Source of the DNA: Archivesica marissinica
Lineage: Eukaryota; Mollusca; Bivalvia; Venerida; Vesicomyidae
Assembly (NCBI GenBank): GCA_014843695.1
Contig: CM026393.1
Location: 11,968,772 to 12,032,771 of the forward strand
Reading direction: 5' to 3'
DNA: 64,000 bases
The position numbers and the translations under genes are program-made. Below are positions 12,063 to 23,714 of this stretch, piece by piece (position 1 is the first letter of the stretch; each line of letters begins with the position of its first letter). The notes beneath the pieces were generated by a model. It was not told the origin of the DNA and searched no databases. It saw only the letters and a list, made by a program, of their open reading frames with translations.

Positions 12063-12935
12063 GGCGTCTTTAGTGTGTTTATAATCGTTAGTTAAATATT
12101 ATTACCATGACAAATATATGTAAACCAAAATTAAATGGGTATTCATATGACAGCTGTTAAGAGGGCGTTTATGGACCACCTCGTCGTACTATCAGGGAAG
12201 ACAATAGGACATGTAAATATGTATGGTTTGCTGTATATTGTTACACCTAATGGTATCTACTGTATGGAGTATATTTATAAAATGCGAGTCATATAACATT
12301 TATTTCCTTATGAGCGTCTCATTCTCACTTGTTTATACATATTGTTATATGTATGCTCAAAATGCTGAACTACTGTATTGTCTTATGTGTTTTATCACCG
12401 TTTCGGCATAGCTTTTTTCTTGCAGTCCACTGTTTACTATGCCTTCCATAAATGCACACCTAAGTCATCTCATACGTGGTGTCGTTCTTTTGTCACTAAA
12501 CACTTGTCTTTACTGTGAGCTTATACAACATCAACAACAAGACATTTTTTTGCATAACACACATAATATGCTTATAACAAATACGCACAATTCCAAATTA
12601 GACAGTCGTGGATTTACAGAGAAGTGTTTAACAAATACAAATGATTTTATTTGTGTAAAAAAGTTATCTTCTTAACACATTTGCAAAGTAAATACATTTC
12701 GACAGTAAGTTTTAATAATAATGCCTTTGTTTCGATTGTTAACAGTTTTGTGGTTTTTTTGTATGCCAGATATAGTGTATCTATTTATCTTCCTGTCATG
12801 TCAAACCTCTCTCCAGGATGTAGATACGTTGCGCGTCAAAAACCGCAATGAGGTTAAAAGTATGAGTATTTAAAAGCATATATATAAGAAAGTATGGGTT
12901 AAGAGTTTAAAAGCAGCTGGGTATAACAACTAGGG
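12063..12935. other. Gene-free AT-rich stretch
   Basis: Only short open frames, with no domain or splice support. Confidence 0.4.
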
Positions 12936-13470
12936 GCTGGCATGATCAATACACCAAACTATCGTATGTAATTGCTCTATGGTAGGGAGATGGACAATGT
13001 CAGGAGGGAGATGGTTCGTTCCAATGATATATTGTTCGTGGGGAAAAGGAATACTTGTAGTAGAATGTAATTGCTGTAATTAACCTATAGCTTAAGGAAT
13101 GACAGTGACCTGCGGGACGGGAGATGGGAAGTAGGTAAGTGTCAATGGAATAGCAACCAGATCATTATGAATTTTATACATAAGCGATTACCTACTGTCA
13201 ATACGCCGTTGATCTAGCCTGTGTAAATGTAGGGATTGTTGCATGTCTGTAACAATTGAGGTACGATAGAAGCCTTTATCCAACGCGTTGCTGTTCACTG
13301 GACACCTTCAATTTGGTCTATCAATGTTTGGGTATGGGGCTACCAAATATCGGAGCAATATTCCAGCTGGGGTCTCACTAGTGTCTGGTAAGCCATGAAC
13401 TTACGGGGTTCGGAACTGACCTGGATGTTTCTACATAGAAACCCTATTATTTTGATTAGCTTTCTTTGTT

Positions 13471-14596
13471 GATATTTTTATGTGAGCGTCCCCCGACATG
13501 TTATTGAGATATCCACGACAAGGTATTTTTATGTGAGCGTCCCCCGACATGTTATTGAGATATCCACGACAAGGTATTTTTATGTGAGCGTCCCCCGACA
13601 TGTTATTGAGATATCCACGACAAGATTTTTTATGTAGCGTCCCCGACATGTTATTGAGATATCACGAAAGTATTTTTAGAACACACAAAGCGTCCCCGAC
13701 ATGTTATTAGATATCCACGACAAGGTATTTTTATGTGAGCGTCCCCCGACATGTTATTGAGATATCCACGACAAGGTATTTTTATGTGAGCGTCCCCCGA
13801 CATGTTATTGAGATATCCACGACAAGGTATTTTTATGTGAGCGTCCCCCGACATGTTATTGAGATATCCACGACAAGGTATTTTTATGTGAGCGTCCCCC
13901 GACATGTTATTGAGATATCCACGACAAGGTATTTTTATGTGAGCGTCCCCCGACATGTTATTGAGATATCCACGACAAGGTATTTTTATGTGAGCGTCCC
14001 CCGACATGTTATTGAGATATCCACGACAAGGTATTTTTATGTGAGCGTCCCCCGACATGTTATTGAGATATCCACGACAAGGTATTTTTATGTGAGCGTC
14101 CCCCGACATGTTATTGAGATATCCACGACAAGGTATTTTTATGTGAGCGTCCCCCGACATGTTATTGAGATATCCACGACAAGGTATTTTTATGTGAGCG
14201 TCCCCCGACATGTTATTGAGATATCCACGACAAGGTATTTTTATGTGAGCGTCCCCCGACATGTTATTGAGATATCCACGACAAGGTATTTTTATGTGAG
14301 CGTCCCCCGACATGTTATTGAGATATCCACGACAAGGTATTTTTATGTGAGCGTCCCCCGACATGTTATTGAGATATCCACGACAAGGTATTTTTATGTG
14401 AGCGTCCCCCGACATGTTATTGAGATATCCACGACAAGGTATTTTTATGTGAGCGTCCCCCGACATGTTATTGAGATATCCACGACAAGGTATTTTTATG
14501 TGAGCGTCCCCCGACATGTTATTGAGATATCCACGACAAGGTATTTTTATGTGAGCGTCCCCCGACATGTTATTGAGATATCCACGACAAGGTATT
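13471..14596. repeat. 51-bp tandem array (about 22 copies)
   Basis: Units of 51 bp include TATTTTTATGTGAGCGTCCC and GACATGTTATTGAGATATCC. Copies at 13471-13620 and 13726-14596 are essentially identical; 13621-13725 is deletion-ridden. On the minus strand each unit encodes a 17-residue repeat containing GYLNNMSGDAHIKI. The 335- and 293-codon open frames are by-products of the 17-codon period. The array sits inside a LINE reverse transcriptase. Confidence 0.95.
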
Positions 14597-14701
14597 TGGT
14601 TGACCGACTCAAGTAGGACTCCAAGGAATGACTTCTGAAATAATACCAATAAGGACAACTGACTGGAGTCTATTATCTAGAAAACTCTTAATCCACCTTA
14701 A

Positions 14702-15025
14702 TTAGTCGTGCATATTTACATAGTCGTGCATATTTAGTAATACTTTCTCGTGATTGACCTTGTCGAAAGCCTTACTGAAGTCTAATAGGATGAGATCTAC
14801 TTTATGCTTATTGTAGACAGAGGTGACCAAGTCATTGACTAGCATTACTAATTGGGTCACGCATGACCGTTTTTCTCTAAAAGCATGATGCAAATGGTAC
14901 AGAATACTGTGGTTAGTGAAGTGTTTTACTATCGAAGAGGAAACTATATGTTCTAAAACTTTCCATAGAACACATGTCAGTGAGATATGTCTATAGTTGG
15001 CGGAGTTCAACTTGCTGACTTCCAC
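14702..15025 (-). pseudogene. LINE reverse-transcriptase fragment (fingers to motif A)
   Basis: An open stretch of 107 residues with NYRHISLTCVLWKVLEHIVS, FREKRSCVTQLV and LLDFSKAFDKVNHEK. The last contains the catalytic motif-A Asp of non-LTR reverse transcriptases. Residues between the upstream KASGPDQIQP box and NYRHIS are deleted. The frame ends before motif B. Confidence 0.88.
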
Positions 15026-15710
15026 TGGGATGGCAGTGATCCTTCGTTGAGGGATTTTTGGAATAAGACATCAATGATAGGTGAGCGTTCTTTAGACAGG
15101 GTTTTAAGTATAATTGGCTGAATTTGGTCGGGACCACTAGCCTTATGGGTGTTCAGGTTATTGAGAAATAACTTCTTAATTTCTCTATATCATTTGACCG
15201 TACTGTTATCTCCTTCATGTTTGGAATGGATTGACCAATCAGGTTTCCATTTATGTCCTGAATTTTCACGTTTACAAATGGAGGTAAGTCTTAGTGGGGA
15301 TTTTGAGCTGAAGTCTGAAACTGTTTATTACGTGCTGTGGCTTTAGTAGCATCTTTTTAAATAGTTGTGTCTTAGATCAGTATATTTAGGGCATATTAGG
15401 CATTTCTAACCTATTCTGATGACGAGATGTACACCGGATTAAGGACGCACTCACCTATGTAGGGGTTATCTCAAAATATAAATTTAATAAGCGTTTAGGC
15501 AAAGCCAAAATAAACACTGGTTTCTTTCAAATAAAATATAAATCAATAAGCAGGTGTCGATTTTTTTATATTCAATTCTAATCCAATCCATAATCTTGTA
15601 GTAGTGTAATGTGTTTCTCATAACGTCATTGTGCAATTCGTTGTTCTCGCGGATTAGATCCGCCAGTCGTCACCGACGACGCGGGGGCTCGACTTGCTCA
15701 TCGTCAGAAC

Positions 15711-16208
15711 TTAGATTCGCAGCGATGTTGTCGCGACGATCTCCGGCTGCAGTAGCACGACGACCAGCCGCTCTTTAAGGAGCACGGGCAACCTGGTTAC
15801 CCGCCCTCCGTGGGGCACGGCCGTCTGCTCTTGGCCTCTATCATCATGTACTGGCGCGGGCTGGTTATCATCCTGTACTGGTGCGGGCTGGTTATCACCC
15901 TGTACTGGCGCGGGCTGGTTATCATCCTGTACTGGCGCGGGCTGGTTATCATCCTGTACTGGCGCGGGCTGGTTATCATCCTGTACTGGCGCGGGCTGGT
16001 TATCACCCTGTACTGGCGCGGGCTGGTTATCATCCTGTACTGGCACGGGCTGGTTATCATCCTGTACTGGCACGGGCTGGTTATCATCCTGTACTGGCAC
16101 GGGCTGGTAATCATCCTGTACTGGCGCGGGCTGGTTATCACCCTGTACTGGCGCGGGCTGGTTATCATCCTGTACTGGTGCGGGCTGGTTATCACCCTGT
16201 ACTGGCAC
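15711..16208 (-). other. Open frame of 9-residue repeats inside the transposon
   Basis: A 165-codon minus-strand frame: about 13 repeats of a 9-residue unit of the form PVQDDNQPA, then a non-repetitive tail ending in TTSLRI. It could be a second transposon ORF, since Harbinger elements often carry a second protein. It could equally be a coding-like minisatellite with a period divisible by three. No DNA-binding domain is visible. Two other frames over the same repeat are also open, which argues for caution. Confidence 0.3.
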
Positions 16209-16250
16209 GGGCTGGTTATCATCTGTACATGCACGGGCTGGTTATCATGA
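15845..16250. repeat. 27-bp minisatellite (about 15 copies)
   Basis: Unit CTGGTTATCATCCTGTACTG plus GCGCGGG, with variants at two positions (ATCATC/ATCACC and GCGCGG/GCACGG). Internal to the DDE transposon. Confidence 0.95.
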
Positions 16251-16284
16251 TTGGGGATGTGTAAATTATATATATATCCTTTAG

Positions 16285-16990
16285 ACTACCGTCTTGCTGT
16301 CAGCAAGGAACAGAACATTATTGTTTATGATTTGGGCAAGAACATATCCAACATACCATGTGTTGGCCACCATGTTTGGTGTAAGTGTTGGCACTGTGAG
16401 TCTTGAAGTCAGACATATTATCCCACTGATTTATGACAAGTTAAGGCATTTTGTTGTTTGGCCGACAGTGGTTGAATGGCTATGGAGGGTACATGGGCCA
16501 AACTGCATATGGCTGTGGTTGCTATAGATCGAACGTCCCATCAAATGTATCGACAAGAAATAGAACCACAATAACGGTATTATTCCGGGCACCGTAACTA
16601 TCATTGCATGCACTCACGGGTGGTGGTTGATGTGCATCGACACATCGAGAGTGGATATCTAGGTCATCTTGACGATGCCCAACAATACGGCTTGATGGAA
16701 CAGGTTGGACCAGACTTACATTTTCCAGACGATTTGCTTATTTTAGGCGACAAAAATCTACCCTAATCGCGATTATGTTATGAACGCATATACCTCGAAA
16801 GCAGCCAGGAGAAAGACAAAAGTGTCGTAAACTAAATAGATATATCACAAAATACAGAGTGCGCGTAGAGCATGCTATGGCAGATATCAACTGTTATAGA
16901 TGTGTTGGTACTGTGTGGAGAAACCCCAGAAATATGTTGTCCTAAACGGTGTCCATATGTGTTTCGTTGTGTGTAGGCGCAAGCAAATGG
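16285..16990 (+). pseudogene. PIF/Harbinger-like (DDE_Tnp_4 style) transposase remnant
   Basis: The first piece (about 16285-16500) reads LSARNRTLLFMIWARTYPTY, then a helix-turn-helix-like FGVSVGTVS and VVEWLWRVHGPN. After frame breaks near 16500 further conserved pieces follow: YHCMHT...VDVHRHIESGY, FPDDLLILGD, RVEHAMAD and RCVGTVWRNPRNML. This order (winged helix, then catalytic acidic residues, then a C-terminal RVEHA box) is that of HARBI1-like nucleases. At least one frameshift and several stops remain, so the copy is inactive. Confidence 0.75.
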
Positions 16991-17476
16991 AACTGATTCT
17001 TTAAGAAATAAAATAAAATAGTATGGCTATATCCGATTTCTTTTCTTTGAATTATTGTCGTTACAAGTTGGCTTGGATGTATGGGGTTTTCATTTTACTG
17101 GCATGGCTAACCCAGATAAATAGAAGGCAACAGTCCATATAGAAATCCTACACAGTCATGCCAACTACATAGGACAGTAATGTACAGTTCACCGTATAGT
17201 GTACGCCTCACAAAATAAATAACCCATTGCTACAGCCATGCATTAATTTTATATTGTACAATAAACTTGAGAAAACCCCCAATATTTTATCGTCATCCGA
17301 TGTTCATCGCGTCATCAGAATAGGTTAGAAATGCCTATTAAGAGGACATGAACTTCAATTACTACCATATTCATATTCATTGAGCACATAGTCGTTTGCG
17401 CCTCGGTATATGTAAGTAGCGTCCCTTTTCTATAAAAAGATCATGTGATGATGTCCTAATTATTTGTACAGACAGA

Positions 17477-17657
17477 TCTGTAATCCAGTGGTAACATGCT
17501 GGAGTAATCTAGTCTCGGTGCTTTACATCGTGCATGTAAAAGAACCAGGGGAGATTCTGGAATGGGTCTGTATCATAGCACTATCCTCCAAACTGACTAA
17601 TCTCTTCACGAGGCGTCGCTCATATGGGCAACCGGTAGCGACGATAAATAAACGTAA
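17477..17657 (+). mobile_element. SINE family C, internally deleted
   Basis: Head GTAATCCAGTGGTAACA joins directly to the CTCGGTGCTTTACA segment, so the B-box and CTTTCAGATGG region is missing. The tail GGTAGCGACGATAAATAAAC is intact. Confidence 0.8.
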
Positions 17658-18063
17658 ATACACAGAGTAAATTTAGTTATACGATACCCAATGCACGATT
17701 CGCGTTCAGTTTGTGAATGACGTTACGGGGGACATTGATTATGCGATAGCTACCTCTTTGCCATTATTTGCTATTCAGTTTTAATTTTGTTATCGGTCGT
17801 ATGCCTTTCAATACAATACCAAATTATTTCATTGAAGACAAGAGGAGGATGGAAATCCCCAACATTGCATGCTTGAACAGAGACTGAACATTGTAGGGCA
17901 TCAAACAGGGTCATAATTATGTGGACGAGTGTCGCCATACACTATTATTAGAATAGGGCATATTATATATTTTATAAATTAACAACATTTTCTGTAGTCA
18001 TTCCATTAGTTATAATAGTCATAGGTTATCCATAATACATACTATATAATAATGCATGTTCTT
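17658..18063. other. Gene-free stretch
   Basis: No exon or repeat recognised. Confidence 0.4.
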
Positions 18064-18350
18064 TTTATGCGTTTATGTATCGTCGCTACCGGTTGCCCAT
18101 ATGAGCGACGCCTCTTGAATAGATTAGTCATTTTAGATTGTTGGATGATAGTGCAATGATACAGACAGAGACCCATTCCAGATTCTCATATGGTTCTTTT
18201 ACATGCACGGTATACAGCACTGACACGAGACCTCGGTTGAAAGTCCCATCTGAAAGACTGTTAATTTTATTAGGGTCAGACCGTGGATCGAACCTGCTAT
18301 CCCTGGATTACCAGTTCAGCGTGATTACCACTGTACTACAGATTCATCTG
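18064..18350 (-). mobile_element. SINE family C
   Basis: Full-length minus copy: tail (CGTCGCTACCGGTTGCCCAT) to head (GGATTACCAGTTCAGCGTG). Confidence 0.85.
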
Positions 18351-18849
18351 CATACTATTCGATCATATACAATATAGGTATGTGTGCTATTGAATAGAAT
18401 GCTTCAGTGACTATATTCACGCCTGTATGGGAACCATGGACAGTTTGAATTCAAGCGATACAAGGGGATTTTAATGCATTTTGTTGTTGCTATATAAATA
18501 AAGTCCATGTTTAGATTAAGTAATAAAAATCACGGTATTACATAGATTATATAGATTATAGTATGCATGCGGGCTACAGGTGTGTAGATATGGTGACTTA
18601 GTTGCACAATTCAGGTTCCTGCTATGTTGATGATTGTCTTACTGTTTTGTGAAAAACATATAATGTTATCATCGGTGTTTACAAAATCGGATGTTTATTA
18701 ATTAAAGTGTTCCTTGTACGGTAGCTTATTAATATGCACGTTATCCACGTGCAATAAGTTCATATATCCACGAATGCGGAACATCAAGGCAATCTAGTTA
18801 CTACTTTACAATGTACATGCAGTAGTACGTCAACTATTCAAAAATTGAC

Positions 18850-18985
18850 GGGTGGGTTTTCTCCGGGTATTCCGGTTTCCTCCCACATGAATGACCACAT
18901 ATTCGCTTTCATCCGCGCCAACTAGAGTGATTAATATAAGTTGTTAAAACTTTCTTCGCAATCGTTGTAAAATAAATAAAGTTTT
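18850..18985 (+). mobile_element. SINE family B, 5'-truncated
   Basis: Begins in the CTCCGGGTATTCCGGTTTCC block and ends AAATAAATAAAGTTTTAAA. Confidence 0.85.
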
Positions 18986-19252
18986 AAAAAATATTCAAAA
19001 TATGTATTATGTATTTCCTAAATTATCTAACTGTTGTGCCTACGTTTAGACTAACTCGTTTCTATGGCTACAAATGAAACTAATGTTTTGAAAAAGAAAA
19101 TATTCGGCACGACTGTACTCGGCCAGTCGATGCAGTTAAATAGCATATCGACAGACAGGGCAGTGAACTCGACTAGTCGAAGCAGTTGCACATCATAACG
19201 ACAGGCCAGTGTGGACGCCACCTAAGCTGTTTGTGTGCGACTTTAAACACAT

Positions 19253-19475
19253 AAACAAACACCCTGTATATAGTCTATTACAAACACCCTGTATATAGTC
19301 TATTACAAACACCCTGTATATAGTCTATTACAAACACCCTGTATATAGTCTATTACAAACACCCTATATATAGTCTATTACAAACACCCTGTATATAGTC
19401 TATTACAAACACCCTATATATAGTCTATTACAAACACCCTGTATATAGTCTATTACAAACACTGTATATAGTATA
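19253..19475. repeat. 25-bp tandem array (about 9 copies)
   Basis: Unit AACACCCTGTATATAGTCTA plus TTACA. Non-coding. Confidence 0.94.
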
Positions 19476-19714
19476 TAACACCACTAGCGTCGATGTAGTA
19501 TGAACTATGCTATACATTTTCATTTCATCTTTATTGCTCTTCCGGGTTGATGTGACCTGCCGGTTTCGTAGTTTCCCGGGTCATGTGAAATAACTGCCGT
19601 TACTTCATGGTGGATGTTGCACTAGTAAATGTTCCCACTGCCGATGCGGAGATTAGTCGTCGCCCTTGAATCGAACGTGGATTAACACAGCTGTTCCATT
19701 CGTTTGTTGTATTG

Positions 19715-19850
19715 TTTGTTGGGTGCACCCAAATACTGGTTAACCACTGGGGCCTGCCCAGGAAAGGTGTTGTTAGGTAAACTGCCCGCCGGCGATATAG
19801 CCCAAAATCGTGCTGATGCAGGCGTTAAACCCGACATATAATAACATATC
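19715..19850 (+). mobile_element. SINE family D, 3' half
   Basis: Has the body and tail GGCGATATAGCCCAAAAT, GATGCAGGCGTTAAACCCGA. The head is missing. Confidence 0.85.
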
Positions 19851-20299
19851 GTTTGTTGTATCTTACTCGATTGGTTAGCATAACACCACAAGCTTTTAAG
19901 CTGTTTACATTCACTATAAGATTTCTTTGATACACACGTTGCTTCCGAATCGCCTTCGTCCGTTGTATGCAAGCACTGCTATAATAATGGTGCCAATGTC
20001 CCGGTTCATGTTGCGCTTTTAAAAAGAGGTTCCGCGTTTCAATACTATTGCACACAAAATAACGTGTGTTACATCAATGTTTATCAGTTCAGCATTTAGT
20101 TCAATAGCGATGCCATTGTAAATGGGTTTGTCGCAAACATTCACACACAAATAATAACAACTATTTATTCCTAGCTTAATTGAATCATGCTATGTCTGAA
20201 ACTGTATTCGCTCACACACATGGTTCGTCGGCGGCGAGAATAAATAAGCTAACTCACCACCGAAAGCAATATCTCTGTGGATACAGATACTCTATAACA

Positions 20300-20420
20300 T
20301 GGGAGGAAGCTATCCAGCTGGGTTGCGGATTGTCGCTGGTTTCAACCCGATTCGTGCTCATGCCTGAACTACCACTAGGGGGCACCTAACCCTAACCCAC
20401 CAATAACAGCTTGAGATTCG
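20300..20420 (+). mobile_element. SINE family F fragment
   Basis: GCTATCCAGCTGGGTTGCGG and CAATAACAGCTTGAGA match the middle of copies at 45713 and 58890. Confidence 0.65.
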
Positions 20421-21154
20421 ACATATCAATTAAGCTGAAGGCTGAAAAACTATTACCCCATCCTCATGAGCAGTTATTTTAGTACTCAAAGAATAGTCAG
20501 TTATGTAAGTTGCCCTACCATCATAATACAAAGTCAAATTATAAAGCGCTGCCAATATCTCTTACATTCTTAATATATAATGCTATAGCTCCCATGATAA
20601 ACCTAAAACATATTTCAAAAGACATAATTTAAGTTACACCTACGTAATTTGTCTTGACAAGTATTGTAAATTTCATTTCCTGTTGGTCGAAATAGCCCAC
20701 ACACCATAGTGTTTGTAGCTTAGTATCCAGCAATGCTACGCCATTACAACATCGTCTCACGCCATTACAACATCGTCTCACGGTTTGGGCAACTTAAAGA
20801 CACAATACAACTATCATGTCTGATTCACTGAGATAAATAGGATATTGATGTTTGTGTCACAACTATACCAAGTTTTATACAGCCCATGCATACTATTCTT
20901 GATATGTAAGCAAATAAATTAATTTATTTTATGCTAATTGATGAAATACAGTGTTCCATCAGTGAGATATAATCCATATCACTCACTGCATATCACTCAC
21001 TGTATTGTGCCGGACTACTGTTTTTATTATCTCCCTTCCCAATACACTATTCTTCACCCGTGTCACACGTGTCATTTAATTGTCACCGTTTACCTGGCTT
21101 CAATGACACTATTTACCTGTATTATTGTTTTTGTTATGAAACAAATCAAAAGCG
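20421..21154. other. Gene-free stretch with one 21-bp tandem duplication
   Basis: CGCCATTACAACATCGTCTC occurs twice in a row near 20739-20781. No exon recognised. Confidence 0.5.
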
Positions 21155-21412
21155 ACAGGTTGCCCATATGAGCGACACCTCCTGACGAGATTGGTCATGT
21201 TAGATTGTTGGAGAATAGTGCAATGGTACAGACAGACCCATTCCAGAATATCCTCTGGTTCTTTTACGTGCACGGTGTAAGCACCGACACGATATATCGA
21301 TTTAAAGTCCCATCTGAAAGACTATTATTTTATTAGGGTCAGACGGGGGATCGAACCTGCGATTCATGGGTTCGCAGTCCAACGTGTTAACCATTGGATG
21401 ACAGATCCGTCT
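21155..21412 (-). mobile_element. SINE family C
   Basis: Near-complete minus copy, with B-box complement GGGGATCGAACCTGCGAT and head complement GTCCAACGTGTTAACC. Confidence 0.83.
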
Positions 21413-21580
21413 TTATTATGACCATGCGTGTATCTGATATGATTATATATGTTGTCGTCATACATTGTACTTGGGTGTATGTTATTGATCAATATTTATG
21501 GGTAAGGTTAAATTATAAATGTGATAGACTGTATAACCTTCCTCATTGGAAATAAAAGTATCTCCAAAACCCTAATATGT

Positions 21581-21985
21581 GTATTTCCGTCCAGATAGAC
21601 ATTACGAGGTAGTTAGTATTTCCGTCCAGATAGACATTACGAGGTAGGTAGTATTTCCGTCCAGATAGACATTACGAGGTAGGTAGTATTTCCGTCCAGA
21701 TAGACATTACGAGGTAGTTAGTATTTCCGTCCAGATAGACATTACGAGGTAGGTAGTATTTCCGTCCAGATAGACATTACGAGGTAGTTAGTATTTCCGT
21801 CCAGATAGACATTACGAGGTAGTTAGTATTTCCGTCCAGATAGACATTACGAGGTAGGTAGTATTTCCGTCCAGATAGACATTACGAGGTAGGTAGTATT
21901 TCCGTCCAGATAGACATTACGAGGTAGGTAGTATTTCCGTCCAGATAGACATTACGAGGTAGTTAGTATTTCCGTCCAGAAGTAG
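21581..21985. repeat. 35-bp tandem array (about 11.5 copies)
   Basis: Unit GTATTTCCGTCCAGATAGAC plus ATTACGAGGTAGTTA or ...GTAGGTA. Two unit variants are interspersed. Confidence 0.95.
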
Positions 21986-22214
21986 TTAGTACTATTGTAT
22001 TGTTATATCATTTGTGAAATTGTATTTTGTGACAAAATGATGCAAAGAAAGTACATTGAATAACGTTGTTATGTTTTCTTGGAAAACGGCAGTCTGACTG
22101 GTTTGCTTAATTATCTAACATTAATTACAGGTGATCGTATTTTATAATTTTGTTGACAGCTAGAATTATTCGCTGGATGGGATTTTATAATCCAGGTTTT
22201 GTATGCAAATTACC

Positions 22215-22332
22215 AAAAGTGCTATAGCTCACAAGCACAAGACACAATTTTGTTTGTCCTATGGTCATATAGTAAGTAATGTTTACTAGTAAACTTAATA
22301 TATGACCATTGTCTTGTGCCTGTGCTACAGGT
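22215..22332. mobile_element. Palindromic MITE-like hairpin
   Basis: Outer arms GCACAAGACA / TGTCTTGTGC, inner arms ATGGTCATATA / TATATGACCAT, and centre GTTTACTAGTAAAC. The whole segment is an imperfect palindrome of about 115 bp. Confidence 0.7.
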
Positions 22333-22425
22333 CTTCTATTTATTTGCTATATGAATTTTACATTCAATATACTTATTTAATCTACATTTCGATACTTCAC
22401 AATTATTATTTTTAGTTCAAAGTCA

Positions 22426-22671
22426 TTAACCCATTCAACCCCAAGTAACTGACATGGACTGGTGCATGCTATTTTTAGACCAATAAATTAATAAGAAAAT
22501 TACATTTGGACCAGTTCATTTATCAAAATGGGTAATTTTATCTAAAAATAGTAATAATTATTACTGGCAAAAAAGTGCAGATCCTGATGAGACGGCTCGT
22601 TGCGAGCCGGCTCATCTGGATCTACACTTTTCATAAGCCTATTTAGAGGCCTGTGGGGTTGAAAGGGTTAA
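22426..22671 (+). mobile_element. TTAA-flanked MITE, family P
   Basis: TTAA direct repeats (22426-22429, 22668-22671) enclose a 238-bp element with ends CCCATTCAACCCCA / TGGGGTTGAAAGGG. The interior has a strong hairpin (GACGGCTCG / CGAGCCGGCTC). TTAA sites and CCC ends resemble piggyBac-type elements. Confidence 0.83.
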
Positions 22672-23211
22672 TATAGTTTTCTGGAGTCATTGCCATTTCT
22701 GCTTATAATTACTAAATCTGATTCTGATGTACGTTGTATATTACCAAGCTATATACATTACAACGTGCCTATTATTGGTAAGAATGACATATTTAACTTA
22801 ATTTTAAATTGGCACATACCCACTACATATTATGTTATACCTGATGAATATCGCTTTATGTTAAAATCTAAATTTTACAAATTTTAAATTATTATATTAA
22901 CAGTTCCATTCAGTGCTAGTTTTGTTTGCTAGTTAATTCAGCACGTGAGTTGTCAATATTAATGTAGTCATTGCAAGTAGTTTCTTAATTGTAAGACCGA
23001 ATATCGTGGATAATAGTCACTAGCTGTGTGGACTTATTATGTTTGGGAAGAGCCGTCTCTAATGTTGTAAGCACTTGGCTCGACCATTTTTGCTTTCTTT
23101 GCATATATTGTATGTAGAGTCTGTGTCATAGAGCAAAATAAACTATGGTTAAACTAAAATTATTATTCGAAACTGGTGCAATATTTTGTGTCCGCTCCAT
23201 ATCTGTTGTGT

Positions 23212-23455
23212 GTTTTACGTTTATTTATCGTCGCTTCCAGTTGCCCATATGAGCGACGCCTCCTGAAGAGATTAGTCATTTTAGAATTTTGGAGGCTAGT
23301 GCAATGATACAGACAGAAACCCATTCCAGAATCTCCTCTGGTTCCTTTACGTGTACGGTGTGAAGTCCCATCTGAAAGACTGTTAATTTTATTAGGGGTC
23401 AAACCTGCGATCCCTGGATTACCAGTCTAGCGTGTTACCACTGGACTACATAACC
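23212..23455 (-). mobile_element. SINE family C
   Basis: Minus copy with a small internal deletion around the GCACCGACACGAGACCTCGG block. It lies about 200 bp upstream of the first located shootin exon. Confidence 0.83.
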
Positions 23456-23661
23456 GTCCTTGAATATCTGTTAAGCAGGTCTGCCTGTTATGAATGACAA
23501 ACTACTTCACCCAATGCTTTGTTTTGCAAACATATCTTAATAATCATGAGTTACATCTATACTTGTCAATGCTACGATGTTAAAGCACTAGGGCTTATCA
23601 GCAACCATATGTTAACATCACTGCCGTAAATGATGCAGCGTTGTTTGTTTTATATTTACAG

Positions 23662-23714
23662 TTCTCAAAGAGTATGACGACCTCGTTAAGAAGAATGGTG
23701 AAGTGGAAAAACAA
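23662..23714 (+). CDS. SHTN1: Shootin-1 exon A
   Basis: Acceptor TATTTACAG, donor GTAAGC; 53 bp. It enters with one base carried over (xTT) and leaves in phase 0. Encodes LKEYDDLVKKNGEVEKQ, which corresponds to the EYEDL region near the vertebrate N-terminus. Confidence 0.85.

Larger units (their letters stand above)
12936..15390 (-). mobile_element. CR1-like non-LTR retrotransposon, core replaced by a satellite
   Basis: Read on the minus strand, 15390-14600 gives the start of a reverse transcriptase: HKASGPDQIQP, NYRHISLTCVLWKVLEHIVS and LLDFSKAFDKVNHEK (motif A), then LRWIKSFLDNR. Position 13470 downward resumes with TKKAN and YQTLVRPQLEYCS, then HLHRLDQRRIDSR and a 3' end shared with copies at 31526 and 57461. 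Motif B through YADD/thumb is missing, and its place is taken by the 51-bp array. Stops and shifts make it a dead copy. CR1/Jockey-group assignment is by motif style only. Confidence 0.85.
15399..17335 (+). mobile_element. DDE (PIF/Harbinger-like) DNA transposon with perfect TIRs
   Basis: A 1,937-bp element bounded by a 26-bp perfect terminal inverted repeat starting GGCATTTCTAACC (15399) and ending GGTTAGAAATGCC (17335). The direct repeat TATTA flanks it on both sides (15394-15398 and 17336-17340). It contains a decayed transposase on the + strand and a 27-bp minisatellite upstream of it. It abuts the minus-strand CR1-like LINE. Confidence 0.88.

Noticed and set aside
13651..14658. 335- and 293-codon open frames on opposite strands
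   Set aside because: Both follow from a 51-bp (17-codon) tandem unit without stops; the degraded copies break the frames, and no start or splice context supports a gene.
15797..16264. Three further open frames over the 27-bp minisatellite
   Set aside because: All frames of a 27-bp unit without stops stay open; only the minus-strand PVQDDNQPA frame was kept, at low confidence.
19080..19225. Short repeated ACTCG(G/A)CCAGTCGA-type motifs suggesting a transposon end
   Set aside because: No matching partner end or target duplication was found.
17660..23650. Search for the shootin-1 N-terminal exon
   Set aside because: No exon with a start codon, the right phase (one base carried into exon A) and coiled-coil-like coding could be supported.
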